A stretch of DNA of 38,972 nucleotides from Candidatus Planktophila sp. (GTDB taxonomy: Bacteria; Actinomycetota; Actinomycetes; Nanopelagicales; Nanopelagicaceae). Under the pieces are notes generated by a model. It saw only the letters and a list, made by a program, of their open reading frames with translations, searched no databases and was not told where the DNA came from. The translations under genes and the position numbers were made by a program. This document shows positions 9,536 through 18,551 of this stretch, one piece after another; within the stretch, counting starts at the first letter, position 1, and each line of letters starts with the position of its first letter. The stretch covers positions 1-38,972 of the forward strand of contig SHVG01000006.1 of the NCBI GenBank assembly GCA_009691145.1, read 5' to 3'.

Positions 9536-10924
9536 ATGCCCCTTAACTTTGCAGGCCGGAGAGTACTTGTTGCAGGTGGTGGTGTCACTGGAACTTCGGT
9601 TGCACAGTTTCTTGCTTCTCAAGGTGCAATGGTCGTCATCGTCGATGAAAATCCCAATCTAAAAACTGATTTCACGGTTCTTGCCCCGCAATCAGTTGTG
9701 GTAAGAGATTATTCGGCAGTTGTTCTCTCTCCTGGCTGGAAAGAGAGCCACCCAATAGTTGCCGCTTGCATCGCTGCGGGTATAGAGATTTTGAATGAGA
9801 TAGATGTCGCCTGGAATATCGCTCAGGAGATAGCGCCATACCAAAAATGGTTAGCGTTAACTGGCACAAATGGAAAGACCACAACCGTTGAAATGGCCGC
9901 TGCCATGTTGCAACGCGCGGGATTAAAGGCCGTGGCATGTGGCAATGTTGGCGAGACCGTGATTGATGCAGTAACCCACAGAGATGCTTTCGACTATTTA
10001 ATCCTTGAGCTCTCATCCTTTCAACTTCACTGGATGAAGACGGCGCACTTTGTCAGCTCTGCGATTTTGAATATCACCGAAGATCACTTGGATTGGCATG
10101 GAGGATTTGATGCCTATTGTGATGCAAAGTTATCGCTTCTAGAGCGCTCAGATATGGCGATCCTCAACCGTGATGATAGTGAGATTATTAAGCGGGCAAA
10201 AAAGTGGGATGGTCGTAAGATATTTTTCTCACTCGATACACCCGCACCCGGTGAGCTCGGTGTCGTTGAAAACCTCTTGATAGATCGTGCCTTTGTCGGC
10301 GATCCCCAAGAGGCTCAGATGATCGCGCAATTGAGCGATATTCAACCGACACTGCCGCACAGTGTTTCTAACGCACTAGCTGCCGCGGGGCTAGCCCGCT
10401 CGATCGGTGTTTCATATACAGATATCCAGAGTGCCCTTATCGATTTTCATCCAGGTCGCCATCGCATCGAAACAATCTTGAGCGCCGGTGGAGTTTCATG
10501 GGTAGATGATTCAAAGGCGACAAACCCACATGCTGCAGCGGCCTCGATTCTCTCTCACTTGTCGGTTATTTGGGTCGCTGGCGGTTTAGCCAAAGGCGCC
10601 GACATGGACGGCCTCGTAGAGCGAGCTAAGGATCGGATCAAAGCGGTGATTTTAATCGGTTCAGATCGCGATTTAATTGAAGCGGCCTTCCTCAAATATG
10701 CACCTAATACTCCACGTATTAAAATCGACGCCGACCACGTCAAGGGTGGAGTATCTAATGCATTAATGGAGAGCGTTGTTACTGCCGCGCAGGGTTTTGC
10801 CACATCGGGGGATACAGTCTTAATGGCCCCGGCATGTGCATCGATGGATCAATTCATTTCATATGCAGATCGTGGAGATCGATTTGCCGCAGCGGTCAAA
10901 AAACTGGTAGAAGATGAAAACTAA
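9536..10924 (+). CDS. murD: UDP-MurNAc-L-Ala:D-glutamate ligase
   Basis: Adds D-glutamate to UDP-MurNAc-L-alanine. The N-terminal nucleotide-sugar fold has VLVAGGGVTGTSVAQFL, the ATP loop reads ALTGTNGKTTTVEM, and the C-terminal domain contains VDDSKATNPHAA. 462 aa is normal. It overlaps ftsW by 11 nt. Confidence 0.94.
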   Translation: MPLNFAGRRVLVAGGGVTGTSVAQFLASQGAMVVIVDENPNLKTDFTVLAPQSVVVRDYSAVVLSPGWKESHPIVAACIAAGIEILNEIDVAWNIAQEIAPYQKWLALTGTNGKTTTVEMAAAMLQRAGLKAVACGNVGETVIDAVTHRDAFDYLILELSSFQLHWMKTAHFVSSAILNITEDHLDWHGGFDAYCDAKLSLLERSDMAILNRDDSEIIKRAKKWDGRKIFFSLDTPAPGELGVVENLLIDRAFVGDPQEAQMIAQLSDIQPTLPHSVSNALAAAGLARSIGVSYTDIQSALIDFHPGRHRIETILSAGGVSWVDDSKATNPHAAAASILSHLSVIWVAGGLAKGADMDGLVERAKDRIKAVILIGSDRDLIEAAFLKYAPNTPRIKIDADHVKGGVSNALMESVVTAAQGFATSGDTVLMAPACASMDQFISYADRGDRFAAAVKKLVEDEN

Positions 10925-12080
10925 TACCCGCGCGAGTTTTTTCACTAAGCCCGTTAACTTGTACTACATGCTGCTGGTGAGCACTGTGAGCTTAAGCGTT
11001 CTAGGCGTGATTATGGTCTTTTCAGCTTCATCGATTCACTCCCTCGAATCCAAAGGGGCCACGTATGCAATAGTCCTGCGTCAAATGGCATTTCTGATTA
11101 TCTCAATACCGATGGCCTGGGTGTTATCACGGTTCTCACTGGCCCGCTGGAAAGTAATTGCCCGTTCGGGAGTTCTTGTCTCAATCCTGCTATTGGCCAT
11201 AGTACAAGTCATTGGTAAGAGCGTTAATGGAAACCGCAACTGGATTAGTTTTGGTTTCGTAGATGTACAACCCAGTGAGATAGCTAAGTTTTTAATGATC
11301 TTATGGGCCGGGTACATATTGGCCAAGCGCGAACGCATTGGCGCAGTACAAACCGATGTCATTACTTTGATCGCTCCTGCATTTGCGCTCTGCATACTCC
11401 TTGTCTTGCTAGGCAAAGATTTGGGTACCGCCTCGGTCTTGGCCTTTATTCTGGCCGGCCTCTTGTGGGTCTCAGGGGTTCGATTACGGGTCTTTGCAGC
11501 TCTGCTCACCGTGGGCTTTGCAGGTATCGCCGCCCTCATTGTCAGCGTGCCATATCGCATGCAGCGCTTTGCCGTCTTTCTTAATCCATTTGCCGAAGAC
11601 CAGTATAAAAACGTTGGCTGGCAACCAGCCCATAGTTTGTTAGGTCTAGCCAGCGGTGGATTATTCGGTGTTGGGCTGGGTGCAAGCCGTCAAAAGTGGG
11701 GCAACTTATCTCAAGCACATACTGATTTTATCTTGTCGGTAATTGGTGAAGAGTTAGGTTTATTTGGAACCCTATCGACTATTGCACTGCTGAGTGTTCT
11801 GTTGTTTTCAATCTTTAAGATAGCACTTCGCGCTAAAGATCCAATGGTGCGCTACGTCAGCTCTGGTATTGGATGCTGGATAGCTATCCAGACGATTCTA
11901 AATATTGGTTCGACTCTCAGTGTTATTCCAGTCGTGGGAGTTACATTGCCACTTGTCTCCTACGGTGGCTCGGCACTGATTGCCACATACATGGGTATTG
12001 GTTTTGTCATAGGCGCTGCACGACGTGATCCTGCGATCTTTGAAGAGTTAAAGAAGAGTGAGTACAAATGGCTACGATAG
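10914..12080 (+). CDS. ftsW: SEDS septal glycosyltransferase
   Basis: Polytopic SEDS-family enzyme that polymerises lipid II glycan at the septum with FtsI. About ten membrane helices are visible. Conserved pieces include VMVFSASS, GNRNWISFGFVDVQPSEIAKF, GKDLGTA, HTDFILSVIGEELGL and the C-terminal LPLVSYGGSAL. At 388 aa it lacks the long C-terminal extension seen in some Actinobacteria. It could formally be RodA, but its place between murD and murG is that of ftsW. Confidence 0.93.
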   Translation: MKTNTRASFFTKPVNLYYMLLVSTVSLSVLGVIMVFSASSIHSLESKGATYAIVLRQMAFLIISIPMAWVLSRFSLARWKVIARSGVLVSILLLAIVQVIGKSVNGNRNWISFGFVDVQPSEIAKFLMILWAGYILAKRERIGAVQTDVITLIAPAFALCILLVLLGKDLGTASVLAFILAGLLWVSGVRLRVFAALLTVGFAGIAALIVSVPYRMQRFAVFLNPFAEDQYKNVGWQPAHSLLGLASGGLFGVGLGASRQKWGNLSQAHTDFILSVIGEELGLFGTLSTIALLSVLLFSIFKIALRAKDPMVRYVSSGIGCWIAIQTILNIGSTLSVIPVVGVTLPLVSYGGSALIATYMGIGFVIGAARRDPAIFEELKKSEYKWLR

Positions 12081-13147
12081 TTTTAGCTGGCGGTGGAACT
12101 GCCGGACACATCGAACCCGCGCTAGCAGTAGCGCGTGCATGGCGCCTTGCACATCCCGATGATGTCATCATATTTATCGGAACCACAGCAGGGCTTGAAA
12201 ATAAAATTGTTCCTAGCGCTGGATTTACATTGGCCCATATCCCAAAGGTTGCAGTTGCGCGTAGGCCATCACTGTCTTGGCTTGGCCTTCCAGCGCAATT
12301 ATTGGGGGCAGTACGTGCATCGCGAATTATTCTGCGCGATGCCGACCTCTTAATCGGCTTCGGAGGATACGTCAGCGCTCCCGCCTATTTAGCTGCCCGC
12401 ATCATTAGGGTTCCAACGCTCATTCATGAGGCAAATGCCAAGCCTGGCTGGGCAAATCGCTTAGGTGCATTAATGACAGCGTATGTAGCCGTTGCCAACC
12501 CCATCGACTCAAGAGAGTTCACGGAGGCACTTATCACTGGCCTGCCTCTGCGATCCGATGTCGCTGCGGCATATACCGCTTCGCGTAGCGATTTTAAAGG
12601 GGCGCGGATTGCAGCAAAGAAACGTCTGGGCTTTGATGAAAAGGCGCCCTTGATATTTATCATGGGTGGATCGCAAGGCTCGGTAGCGATTAATAAAGAG
12701 ATTGCAGGAGCGGTCCCAGCGCTCTTATCAAAGGGTCTATCAATTCTGCACTCGGTAGGACGGGCTAACGCATTGCCGAAGGCAGAGGGTGCCTATCATC
12801 CAGTTGCCTATGTCGATGCAATGGCCGATGCCTACTTAGCAAGTGATGTAATCATTGCCCGAAGTGGCGCAGTCACTTGCAGTGAATTCCGAGCCCTCGG
12901 GCGTTACGCTCTTTTTGTGCCACTGCCAATTGGAAATGGTGAGCAGTTCTTTAACGCTCGCACACTTGTCGCAGATCAGCGCGCAGAGATAATTGAACAG
13001 TCGCAGTTGAGTGCAGCCTATTTAACTACCCATATCGATGCACTATTACTTAAATCGGCGCAGGCCAGGATCGATGGATCTGATTTCGACCTCCATGCCG
13101 CCGATAAAATCGTCGCCCTTGGCGAGTTTGCGATCTCTGCGCGATGA
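12068..13147 (+). CDS. murG: Lipid II GlcNAc transferase
   Basis: Peripheral membrane GT-B enzyme that adds GlcNAc to lipid I. The N-terminal glycine-rich loop reads LAGGGTAGHIEPALAVARA; the C-terminal UDP-GlcNAc site includes IFIMGGSQGS and ARSGAVTCSEF. 359 aa is complete. It overlaps ftsW by 13 nt and murC by 4 nt. Confidence 0.95.
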   Translation: MATIVLAGGGTAGHIEPALAVARAWRLAHPDDVIIFIGTTAGLENKIVPSAGFTLAHIPKVAVARRPSLSWLGLPAQLLGAVRASRIILRDADLLIGFGGYVSAPAYLAARIIRVPTLIHEANAKPGWANRLGALMTAYVAVANPIDSREFTEALITGLPLRSDVAAAYTASRSDFKGARIAAKKRLGFDEKAPLIFIMGGSQGSVAINKEIAGAVPALLSKGLSILHSVGRANALPKAEGAYHPVAYVDAMADAYLASDVIIARSGAVTCSEFRALGRYALFVPLPIGNGEQFFNARTLVADQRAEIIEQSQLSAAYLTTHIDALLLKSAQARIDGSDFDLHAADKIVALGEFAISAR

Positions 13148-14529
13148 GACCAACCTTGGAATCTCTTATCGGAAAGCGCGTGCACTTTATTGGTATCGGT
13201 GGGGCGGGTATGAGTGGATTAGCGCGGATCGCACTGTCTCACTCGATTAATGTCAGCGGCTCTGATGCTAAAGACTCATCGGTTGTTAAGGCATTGATCG
13301 CACTGGGTGCATCGATTGCAACGTCGCACTCGGCTGCCAATGTTGATGGAGCAGATCTTGTCGTGTATTCAACTGCTATTTCAGCAGGTAATCCCGAACT
13401 CACACGAGCACGTGAGCTTGGGATCAATGTCTTGACGCGCGCGGCCGCACTTTCAATTCTGATGTCAGAGTCAACGAGGATCGCAGTCGCAGGAACCCAC
13501 GGTAAGACAACGACATCATCGATGTTGGCAGTTGCGCTACAGGCCTGTGGCGCAGATCCCTCCTTTGCTATTGGAGGCACTATCACCGCCTCTGGCTCTA
13601 ACGCCCACCGTGGTACGGGTGAGATCTTTGTTGCAGAGGCCGATGAATCCGATGGCTCATTTATTGAATACCATCCATTTGCAGCTATCGTTACAAATGT
13701 CGAACACGATCACGTCGACTTTTTTGAAACACCCGCTGCAATGGAGGATGCATTTAAGGTCTTTGCAGCGACCATAAGTAGTGATGGTTTCTTAACGTAC
13801 TGCGCCGACGATGCAGGCGCGCTAGCCCTTGCCGCACACATGAAGCAGTTAACCTGCATCTCATATGGTGTGGGCGAAGGCAGCGATTTAACTCTGGATT
13901 CGATAGAGCTTCTAGCTATGGGCTCGCATGCACGCGCGATTTGGCATGGCAAGAGCATTGGTTTTATCGAGCTACAGGTGCCGGGTCATCACAACTTACT
14001 TAACGCCGCCGCTGTGCTTGCAACTGGATTACAACTTGGCTTTAACGCAGCGGATTTACTGCAAGGGCTAGCGGTTTTTCGCGGTACGGGCCGGCGCTTT
14101 GAGGTTAAAGGAACGGTGCACGGCATACGTGTCATCGATGATTATGGGCATCACCCCACAGAGATTGACGTGACGCTGCGAGCTGCCCGCAGATATGCAG
14201 GGGATGGTCGATTAATTGTGATCTTTCAGCCGCATCGTTATTCCCGTACGGCCGCCTTTGCACCGGGCTTTGCGCAATCTCTTTCACAGGCAGATCGAGC
14301 AATTGTTTTGGAGATTTATGCCGCGAGTGAAAAACCAATTCCAGGGGTTACTTCGCAGATGATTACCGATTTGATGAGCAATGGTGAATACACGCCTAAC
14401 TTTATTGAGGTCACAGATAGCGTCATCAAATCGGCCGAACCAGGCGATGTCATTATTACCTTAGGCGCAGGCGATGTAAGTTCATTAGCACCCATCATTG
14501 TCGATGGATTGATTCGACGTTTTGCCTAG
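13144..14529 (+). CDS. murC: UDP-MurNAc:L-alanine ligase
   Basis: Adds the first stem-peptide residue, L-Ala, to UDP-MurNAc. Motifs are GIGGAGMSGLARI at the N terminus, the P-loop VAGTHGKTTTSSM, EADESDGSF and DDYGHHPTEI. 461 aa is normal. The stop codon is immediately followed by the ftsQ ATG, so ftsQ translation is probably coupled. Confidence 0.95.
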   Translation: MRPTLESLIGKRVHFIGIGGAGMSGLARIALSHSINVSGSDAKDSSVVKALIALGASIATSHSAANVDGADLVVYSTAISAGNPELTRARELGINVLTRAAALSILMSESTRIAVAGTHGKTTTSSMLAVALQACGADPSFAIGGTITASGSNAHRGTGEIFVAEADESDGSFIEYHPFAAIVTNVEHDHVDFFETPAAMEDAFKVFAATISSDGFLTYCADDAGALALAAHMKQLTCISYGVGEGSDLTLDSIELLAMGSHARAIWHGKSIGFIELQVPGHHNLLNAAAVLATGLQLGFNAADLLQGLAVFRGTGRRFEVKGTVHGIRVIDDYGHHPTEIDVTLRAARRYAGDGRLIVIFQPHRYSRTAAFAPGFAQSLSQADRAIVLEIYAASEKPIPGVTSQMITDLMSNGEYTPNFIEVTDSVIKSAEPGDVIITLGAGDVSSLAPIIVDGLIRRFA

Positions 14530-15171
14530 ATGAAAAAGCATCGATTATTTATTGCGCTAGCAGTTCTGATATTTGTTATTGCGGCATATATTTTGGGATG
14601 GTCGACATTCTTCACCGTTAGCTCCGTAGAGATTAAAGGCACCAACGCGCTTATGAGCTCAACGATTGTGCCTGGGCAGAAATTAGCCAGAGTAGAGCCG
14701 CGGACAGTTGCTGCTGAGTTTGAAAAATCGGCCTGGATAAAATCCGCCGACGTCTCTAGAAATTGGATTAGTGGAAAAGTTACAATCACTCTCACCGAAC
14801 GCAGCCCAGTAGCGATCTATAACGATCAGGCGATAGATGCCGACGGAGTCAGCTTTCCAGCTCCCACTGATTCAGTGGCAGACCTGCCACAGATCACCGC
14901 ACCTAGCATCGAATCGGCAGTGGCGGCCTCTGCATTCCTCATGGGACTACCTGCCGAGATTGCCGATATGGTGCAGTTGGTGAAGGTGCGAAGCGGGGAT
15001 GCATATCTCCTGCAGATCTATGATGGCAAGAAATCGATTGAGATTTTGTGGGGACAAGAGGGCGAAACTGCGCTAAAAGTAAAGGTGTATAAGGCTTTAA
15101 TCGCACAACCCGAGAACTCGGGAATACGTCATATAGATCTGACTGCCCCGCATGCACCTATCGTCAAATAA
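14530..15171 (+). CDS. ftsQ: Division protein FtsQ (POTRA domain)
   Basis: Bitopic divisome protein linking FtsL/FtsB-type partners to the late division enzymes. A very short basic N terminus and a membrane helix (about residues 5-23) precede a POTRA domain beginning FFTVSSVEIKGTNAL. At 213 aa it is shorter than most actinobacterial FtsQ proteins, mainly because the cytoplasmic N-terminal region is absent. No clear Shine-Dalgarno is seen; the ATG abuts the murC stop. Confidence 0.88.
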   Translation: MKKHRLFIALAVLIFVIAAYILGWSTFFTVSSVEIKGTNALMSSTIVPGQKLARVEPRTVAAEFEKSAWIKSADVSRNWISGKVTITLTERSPVAIYNDQAIDADGVSFPAPTDSVADLPQITAPSIESAVAASAFLMGLPAEIADMVQLVKVRSGDAYLLQIYDGKKSIEILWGQEGETALKVKVYKALIAQPENSGIRHIDLTAPHAPIVK

Positions 15172-15305
15172 TTAATTCGACACGTAGGAAAAATAATTCG
15201 AGTCGGTGTTTGCTTAACGAGCGTACGCACTTTACGTTCGCCTTATTGAAAAGCATTGAATTATAAGGCTCAAGTTGAGGTTTATAGTTCACAAGGAGGA
15301 GAAAC
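15172..15305 (+). promoter_or_regulatory. ftsZ upstream region with strong ribosome binding site
   Basis: This is the only sizeable gap in the division cluster downstream of rsmH. An AAGGAGG at 15293-15299 is the best ribosome binding site in the window and fixes the GTG start of ftsZ. An AT-rich TATAAG at 15262-15267 is a candidate -10 box without a good -35. Near 15219-15240 lies an imperfect inverted repeat (CGAGCGT and ACGTTCG, 9 nt apart, one mismatch) containing the palindrome GCGTACGC; a regulatory role is possible but unproven. Confidence 0.5.
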
Positions 15306-16439
15306 GTGGCTTCACCGCAGAATTATTTAGCAGTCATCAAGGTCGTAGGAATTGGTGGCGGTGGAGTAAATGCAATCAATCGCATGATCGATGTCGGACT
15401 CAAAGGCGTCGAGTTCATTGCAATCAATACCGATGCACAACATTTATTAATGAGTGATGCCGACGTAAAGTTAGATATTGGTCGCAGGACAACTCGTGGA
15501 CTTGGTGCAGGAATGGATCCTGAAAAGGGACGCGCCGCAGCACTCGATCACGTCGATGACATCGAAGAGATTTTGCGCGGAGCAGATATGGTCTTCGTAA
15601 CGGCAGGAGAAGGTGGCGGTACCGGAACAGGAGCTGCACCAATTGTTGCCAAGATTGCGCGCGATCTTGGCGCACTGACAATTGGTGTTGTTACACGTCC
15701 ATTCTCATTTGAAGCAAAGTTGCGTTCGGCCCAGGCCGATGTTGGAATCGAAGCGCTACGCGAAGAAGTTGATACGTTAATTGTTATTCCAAATGATCGA
15801 CTTCTTGCGATTTCAGATCGCACAATTACTTTGTCCGATGCTTTCAAAAGCGCAGATCAAGTACTGCTCTCAGGCGTTCAGGGCATCACTGAAATCATTA
15901 CGCAGCCAGGTTTAATTAATCTTGACTTCGCCGATGTCCAGGCAGTTATGTTGGGTGCAGGCTCTGCACTCATGGGCATTGGTTCAGCGCGTGGAGAAAA
16001 TCGTGCACTGCGTGCGGCCGAACTTGCAATCTCGTCGCCTCTACTTGAGGCATCAATCGATGGCGCGATGGGCGTGCTGCTCTCAATATCTGGTGGCTCT
16101 GATTTAGGTCTCTTTGAAGTTAACGAGGCGTGCGAGCTTGTGCAATCTGCAGTCCACCCCAATGCAAAGTTCATCTTCGGAACAACTATTGATGATGCAC
16201 TCGGTGACGAGGTGCGCATTACAGTCATAGCCGCTGGCTTTGAAGGTGGCGAGCCTAAGCGGGTCTCTACTCCTGTGATCGATCTATCGACATTAAATGG
16301 TCGCGCAAACCCCATTGCATCAAATGACCCTCTCTCTGTCGCTCTCGAACTCGATGATGATCCAACACCTCGCCGACGCGTTACATTTGAAGAGCTTGTC
16401 GCCGAGGATGAGATTGACGTCCCTGACTTCATGAAGTAA
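15306..16439 (+). CDS. ftsZ: Tubulin-like division GTPase FtsZ
   Basis: Polymerises into the cytokinetic ring. The tubulin signature GGGTGTGA begins at residue 103 and the N-terminal loop [15 protein letters not shown] matches the family. The C-terminal peptide ends DVPDFMK, the short motif that in Actinobacteria binds SepF, itself encoded three genes downstream. The start is GTG with AAGGAGG upstream. 377 aa, slightly short because the disordered linker is brief. Confidence 0.97.
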   Translation: MASPQNYLAVIKVVGIGGGGVNAINRMIDVGLKGVEFIAINTDAQHLLMSDADVKLDIGRRTTRGLGAGMDPEKGRAAALDHVDDIEEILRGADMVFVTAGEGGGTGTGAAPIVAKIARDLGALTIGVVTRPFSFEAKLRSAQADVGIEALREEVDTLIVIPNDRLLAISDRTITLSDAFKSADQVLLSGVQGITEIITQPGLINLDFADVQAVMLGAGSALMGIGSARGENRALRAAELAISSPLLEASIDGAMGVLLSISGGSDLGLFEVNEACELVQSAVHPNAKFIFGTTIDDALGDEVRITVIAAGFEGGEPKRVSTPVIDLSTLNGRANPIASNDPLSVALELDDDPTPRRRVTFEELVAEDEIDVPDFMK

Positions 16440-16445
16440 GGCCTT

Positions 16446-17108
16446 TTGCCAGCGATCTTTACCGATAGGCGCGCTGGCTCAAGCCTTGCGCCGTACGAGT
16501 CATTTAATTTAGCCATCCACGTTGGAGATGATCCAGTGGCTGTTGCACGCAACCGCGCATCGCTCTCACAGGCGGTGGGACAGGTTCAGTTCATGAATCA
16601 GATACACGGTGATGCCTTTGTCGTTGTAAATCAACTCAGTGATATCGATCCAACATGCGATGCCTTAATAACTACAACTGCAGGTTTAGGTCTTGCAGTT
16701 TTAGTTGCCGATTGCATTCCATTACTTCTATCCTCATCAACAGTTGTCGCCGCTGTGCATGTTGGTCGAAAAGGTTTGCTCAACTCCATCGCGCTCAAGG
16801 TTATCCACGAGATGCGGCGATTAGGCGCAACTGCAATTCACGCGCAGTTAGGCGCATCCATCTGTGGTCGATGTTATGAGGTTCCGGAGGCTATGGCCGA
16901 TGAAGTCGTGCGTACTCACCCTGTCGCCTTTGCACTTACTCGCGATGGCACACTTGCATTAGATTTACCCAAGGCGCTCATCGCCGATTTAGTTGGCCAG
17001 GCAGTTACCTACGAGGCATCGACTATCTGCACACTCGAAGACCAAGAGTATTTTTCATATCGCCGCCATAACATCACGGGGCGAAATGCTGGGGTAATCT
17101 GGCTATGA
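16446..17108 (+). CDS. pgeF: Peptidoglycan editing factor (laccase-domain, YfiH family)
   Basis: Laccase-domain (DUF152) protein; the family includes the factor that removes wrongly built UDP-MurNAc-L-Ser, and it was once called a polyphenol oxidase. The expected metal-site residues are visible as His54 (NQIHGD), Cys90 (VADCIP) and His105 (AVHVGRKG). The usual HAGWRG is here HVGRKG. The C-terminal YRRHNITGRNAGVIWL is typical. The start is TTG, 6 nt after the ftsZ stop, with AAGTAAGG just upstream. 220 aa. Confidence 0.88.
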   Translation: MPAIFTDRRAGSSLAPYESFNLAIHVGDDPVAVARNRASLSQAVGQVQFMNQIHGDAFVVVNQLSDIDPTCDALITTTAGLGLAVLVADCIPLLLSSSTVVAAVHVGRKGLLNSIALKVIHEMRRLGATAIHAQLGASICGRCYEVPEAMADEVVRTHPVAFALTRDGTLALDLPKALIADLVGQAVTYEASTICTLEDQEYFSYRRHNITGRNAGVIWL

Positions 17109-17767
17109 CACGTCGCGCCGAGATTGCCCAACACTTGCTCGATGTAGAGCAGCGAATCGCCGCGGCGGCTAAAAAAGCTGAGCGAGATCCTGCGGAAATT
17201 ACATTGATCGCAGTAACTAAGACATTTCCGATAAGTGATATCGAGATTCTCATTGAGCTCGGCGTTCATGACTTTGGTGAAAATCGCGATGGTGATGCCG
17301 CGCCAAAGGCGGCGGCCGTTGGCGGCAGGTGGCATTTTCAGGGCCAGATCCAGAGCAATAAATTAAAGTCGATCTGCTCGTGGGCACATGTCATTCACTC
17401 ACTCGATGAGCTGCGCCATTTTGATATTATCGAAAAATTCGCAACGCATCCACTGGACATCTTTCTTCAAGTCAATCTCGATGGATTAGCAAATCGAGGG
17501 GGAGCAGCGATCGAATCTCTCTATCCACTGGCGAGCATTATCGAGGCACATCCTGTTCATAAGTTGGCAGGGCTGATGGCAGTGGCACCTCTTGGTATCG
17601 ACCCAGAGATAGCCTTTGGCAATCTCCATCAAATCCAGAGAGGTTTTCTAGGCGACTTCCCAGCGGCCAAAAGCCTTTCGGCCGGTATGAGCCATGACTT
17701 TGAAATCGCGATTTCCCATGGTGCGACACATCTGAGAATAGGCAGCCAAATCATGGGCTCTAGGTAG
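17105..17767 (+). CDS. PLP homeostasis protein (YggS/PROSC family)
   Basis: Single-domain PLP-binding protein with an alanine-racemase-like barrel, without known catalytic activity, that buffers pyridoxal phosphate. The PLP lysine is Lys39 in LIAVTKTFP; the phosphate-binding end reads LSAGMSHDFEIAISHGATHLRIG. The usual GENRVQE motif is altered to GENRDGD. ATGA overlap with pgeF. 220 aa, in its usual actinobacterial place between pgeF and sepF. Confidence 0.9.
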   Translation: MTRRAEIAQHLLDVEQRIAAAAKKAERDPAEITLIAVTKTFPISDIEILIELGVHDFGENRDGDAAPKAAAVGGRWHFQGQIQSNKLKSICSWAHVIHSLDELRHFDIIEKFATHPLDIFLQVNLDGLANRGGAAIESLYPLASIIEAHPVHKLAGLMAVAPLGIDPEIAFGNLHQIQRGFLGDFPAAKSLSAGMSHDFEIAISHGATHLRIGSQIMGSR

Positions 17768-17776
17768 TCGGGCAGG

Positions 17777-17782
17777 TACCTT
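17777..17782 (+). promoter_or_regulatory. Candidate leaderless -10 box for sepF
   Basis: TACCTT matches TANNNT and is followed by 6 nt before the ATG at 17789. The 21-nt gap after the upstream stop and the lack of a strong Shine-Dalgarno support a separate start; transcription from upstream is equally possible. Confidence 0.35.
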
Positions 17783-17788
17783 TTAGGT

Positions 17789-18262
17789 ATGGCTAATGCA
17801 ATCAGGCGTGTCGCAAATTATTTAGGGCTGATGGATGACCCAGAGTTTGATACTGCAGTGAGTTCAAACGTTTCGGCCGTTCCAGCCTCGGGTGATGTGC
17901 GTATCAAGGCGCGCGGTGCTCGCACTGTCTCTTCCGTGGTTACATCTACTACTGAAGCTGCACCGCAGTTAGATCTTCCAGTCTTAGATCGCATCATCAC
18001 TTTGCACCCACGTTTTTACAACGAGGCACGCACAATCGGCGAGCACTTTCGCCAAGGAAATCCAGTCATCATTAACTTAACTGATATGGATGAGTCCGAG
18101 CATAAGCGTCTGGTTGATTTTGCCAGCGGACTTGCATTTGGTTTACACGGAACAATCGAACGTGTTACTAAGAAGGTATTTTTAATCTCTCCAGCTAATC
18201 TTCAAGTAAGCACTGAGGATAAGTCAGCTGCAGCGCAAGCAAGTTTCTTCAACCAGAGCTGA
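17789..18262 (+). CDS. sepF: Z-ring membrane anchor SepF
   Basis: SepF is the FtsZ membrane tether in bacteria lacking FtsA. The short N-terminal amphipathic part (AIRRVANYLGLM) precedes a variable linker, then the SepF core at about residues 65-140 (ITLHPRFYNEARTIGEHFRQG, VINLTDMDESEHKRLVDFASGL). 157 aa is normal. Its likely partner, the FtsZ C-terminal peptide, is encoded in the same cluster. Confidence 0.94.
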   Translation: MANAIRRVANYLGLMDDPEFDTAVSSNVSAVPASGDVRIKARGARTVSSVVTSTTEAAPQLDLPVLDRIITLHPRFYNEARTIGEHFRQGNPVIINLTDMDESEHKRLVDFASGLAFGLHGTIERVTKKVFLISPANLQVSTEDKSAAAQASFFNQS

Positions 18263-18269
18263 TTTTTTA

Positions 18270-18551
18270 ATGCGGTTAGGGTCGATTCTTGCAGGTGTTC
18301 TCCAACTATTTTTATTTGCACTGTTGGGGCGTTTAATTCTTGATTACATCCGGATGTTCGCTCGCAACTGGAGACCCAGCGGGATCTCTCTCTATTTTGT
18401 CGAAGCCGTCTATGCCATCACCGATCAACCGATGCGCTTTGTCGGACGTTTTATCCCACCACTTCGCCTAGGCGCCGCCAGCTTAGATATGAGTTTTATA
18501 GTTCTCTTTTTTGGCGTGCAACTACTGATGCGCCTTGTTAGAGGGCTTTAG
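18270..18551 (+). CDS. YggT family membrane protein
   Basis: A 93-aa protein with two hydrophobic segments (about residues 3-26 and 74-92) and the YggT-type middle region with EAVYAITDQPMRFVGRFIPPLRLGAASLDMS. In Gram-positive division clusters it follows sepF; a role in division or membrane organisation is suspected. Its 3' end overlaps the 3' end of ileS on the other strand by 14 bp. DivIVA, which normally follows, is not here. Confidence 0.9.
   Translation: MRLGSILAGVLQLFLFALLGRLILDYIRMFARNWRPSGISLYFVEAVYAITDQPMRFVGRFIPPLRLGAASLDMSFIVLFFGVQLLMRLVRGL

Noticed and set aside
15878-16552. 224-aa minus-strand ORF opposite ftsZ and pgeF
   Set aside because: It is Ser/Pro/Ala-rich, low in complexity and antisense to two clear genes; a codon-usage shadow.
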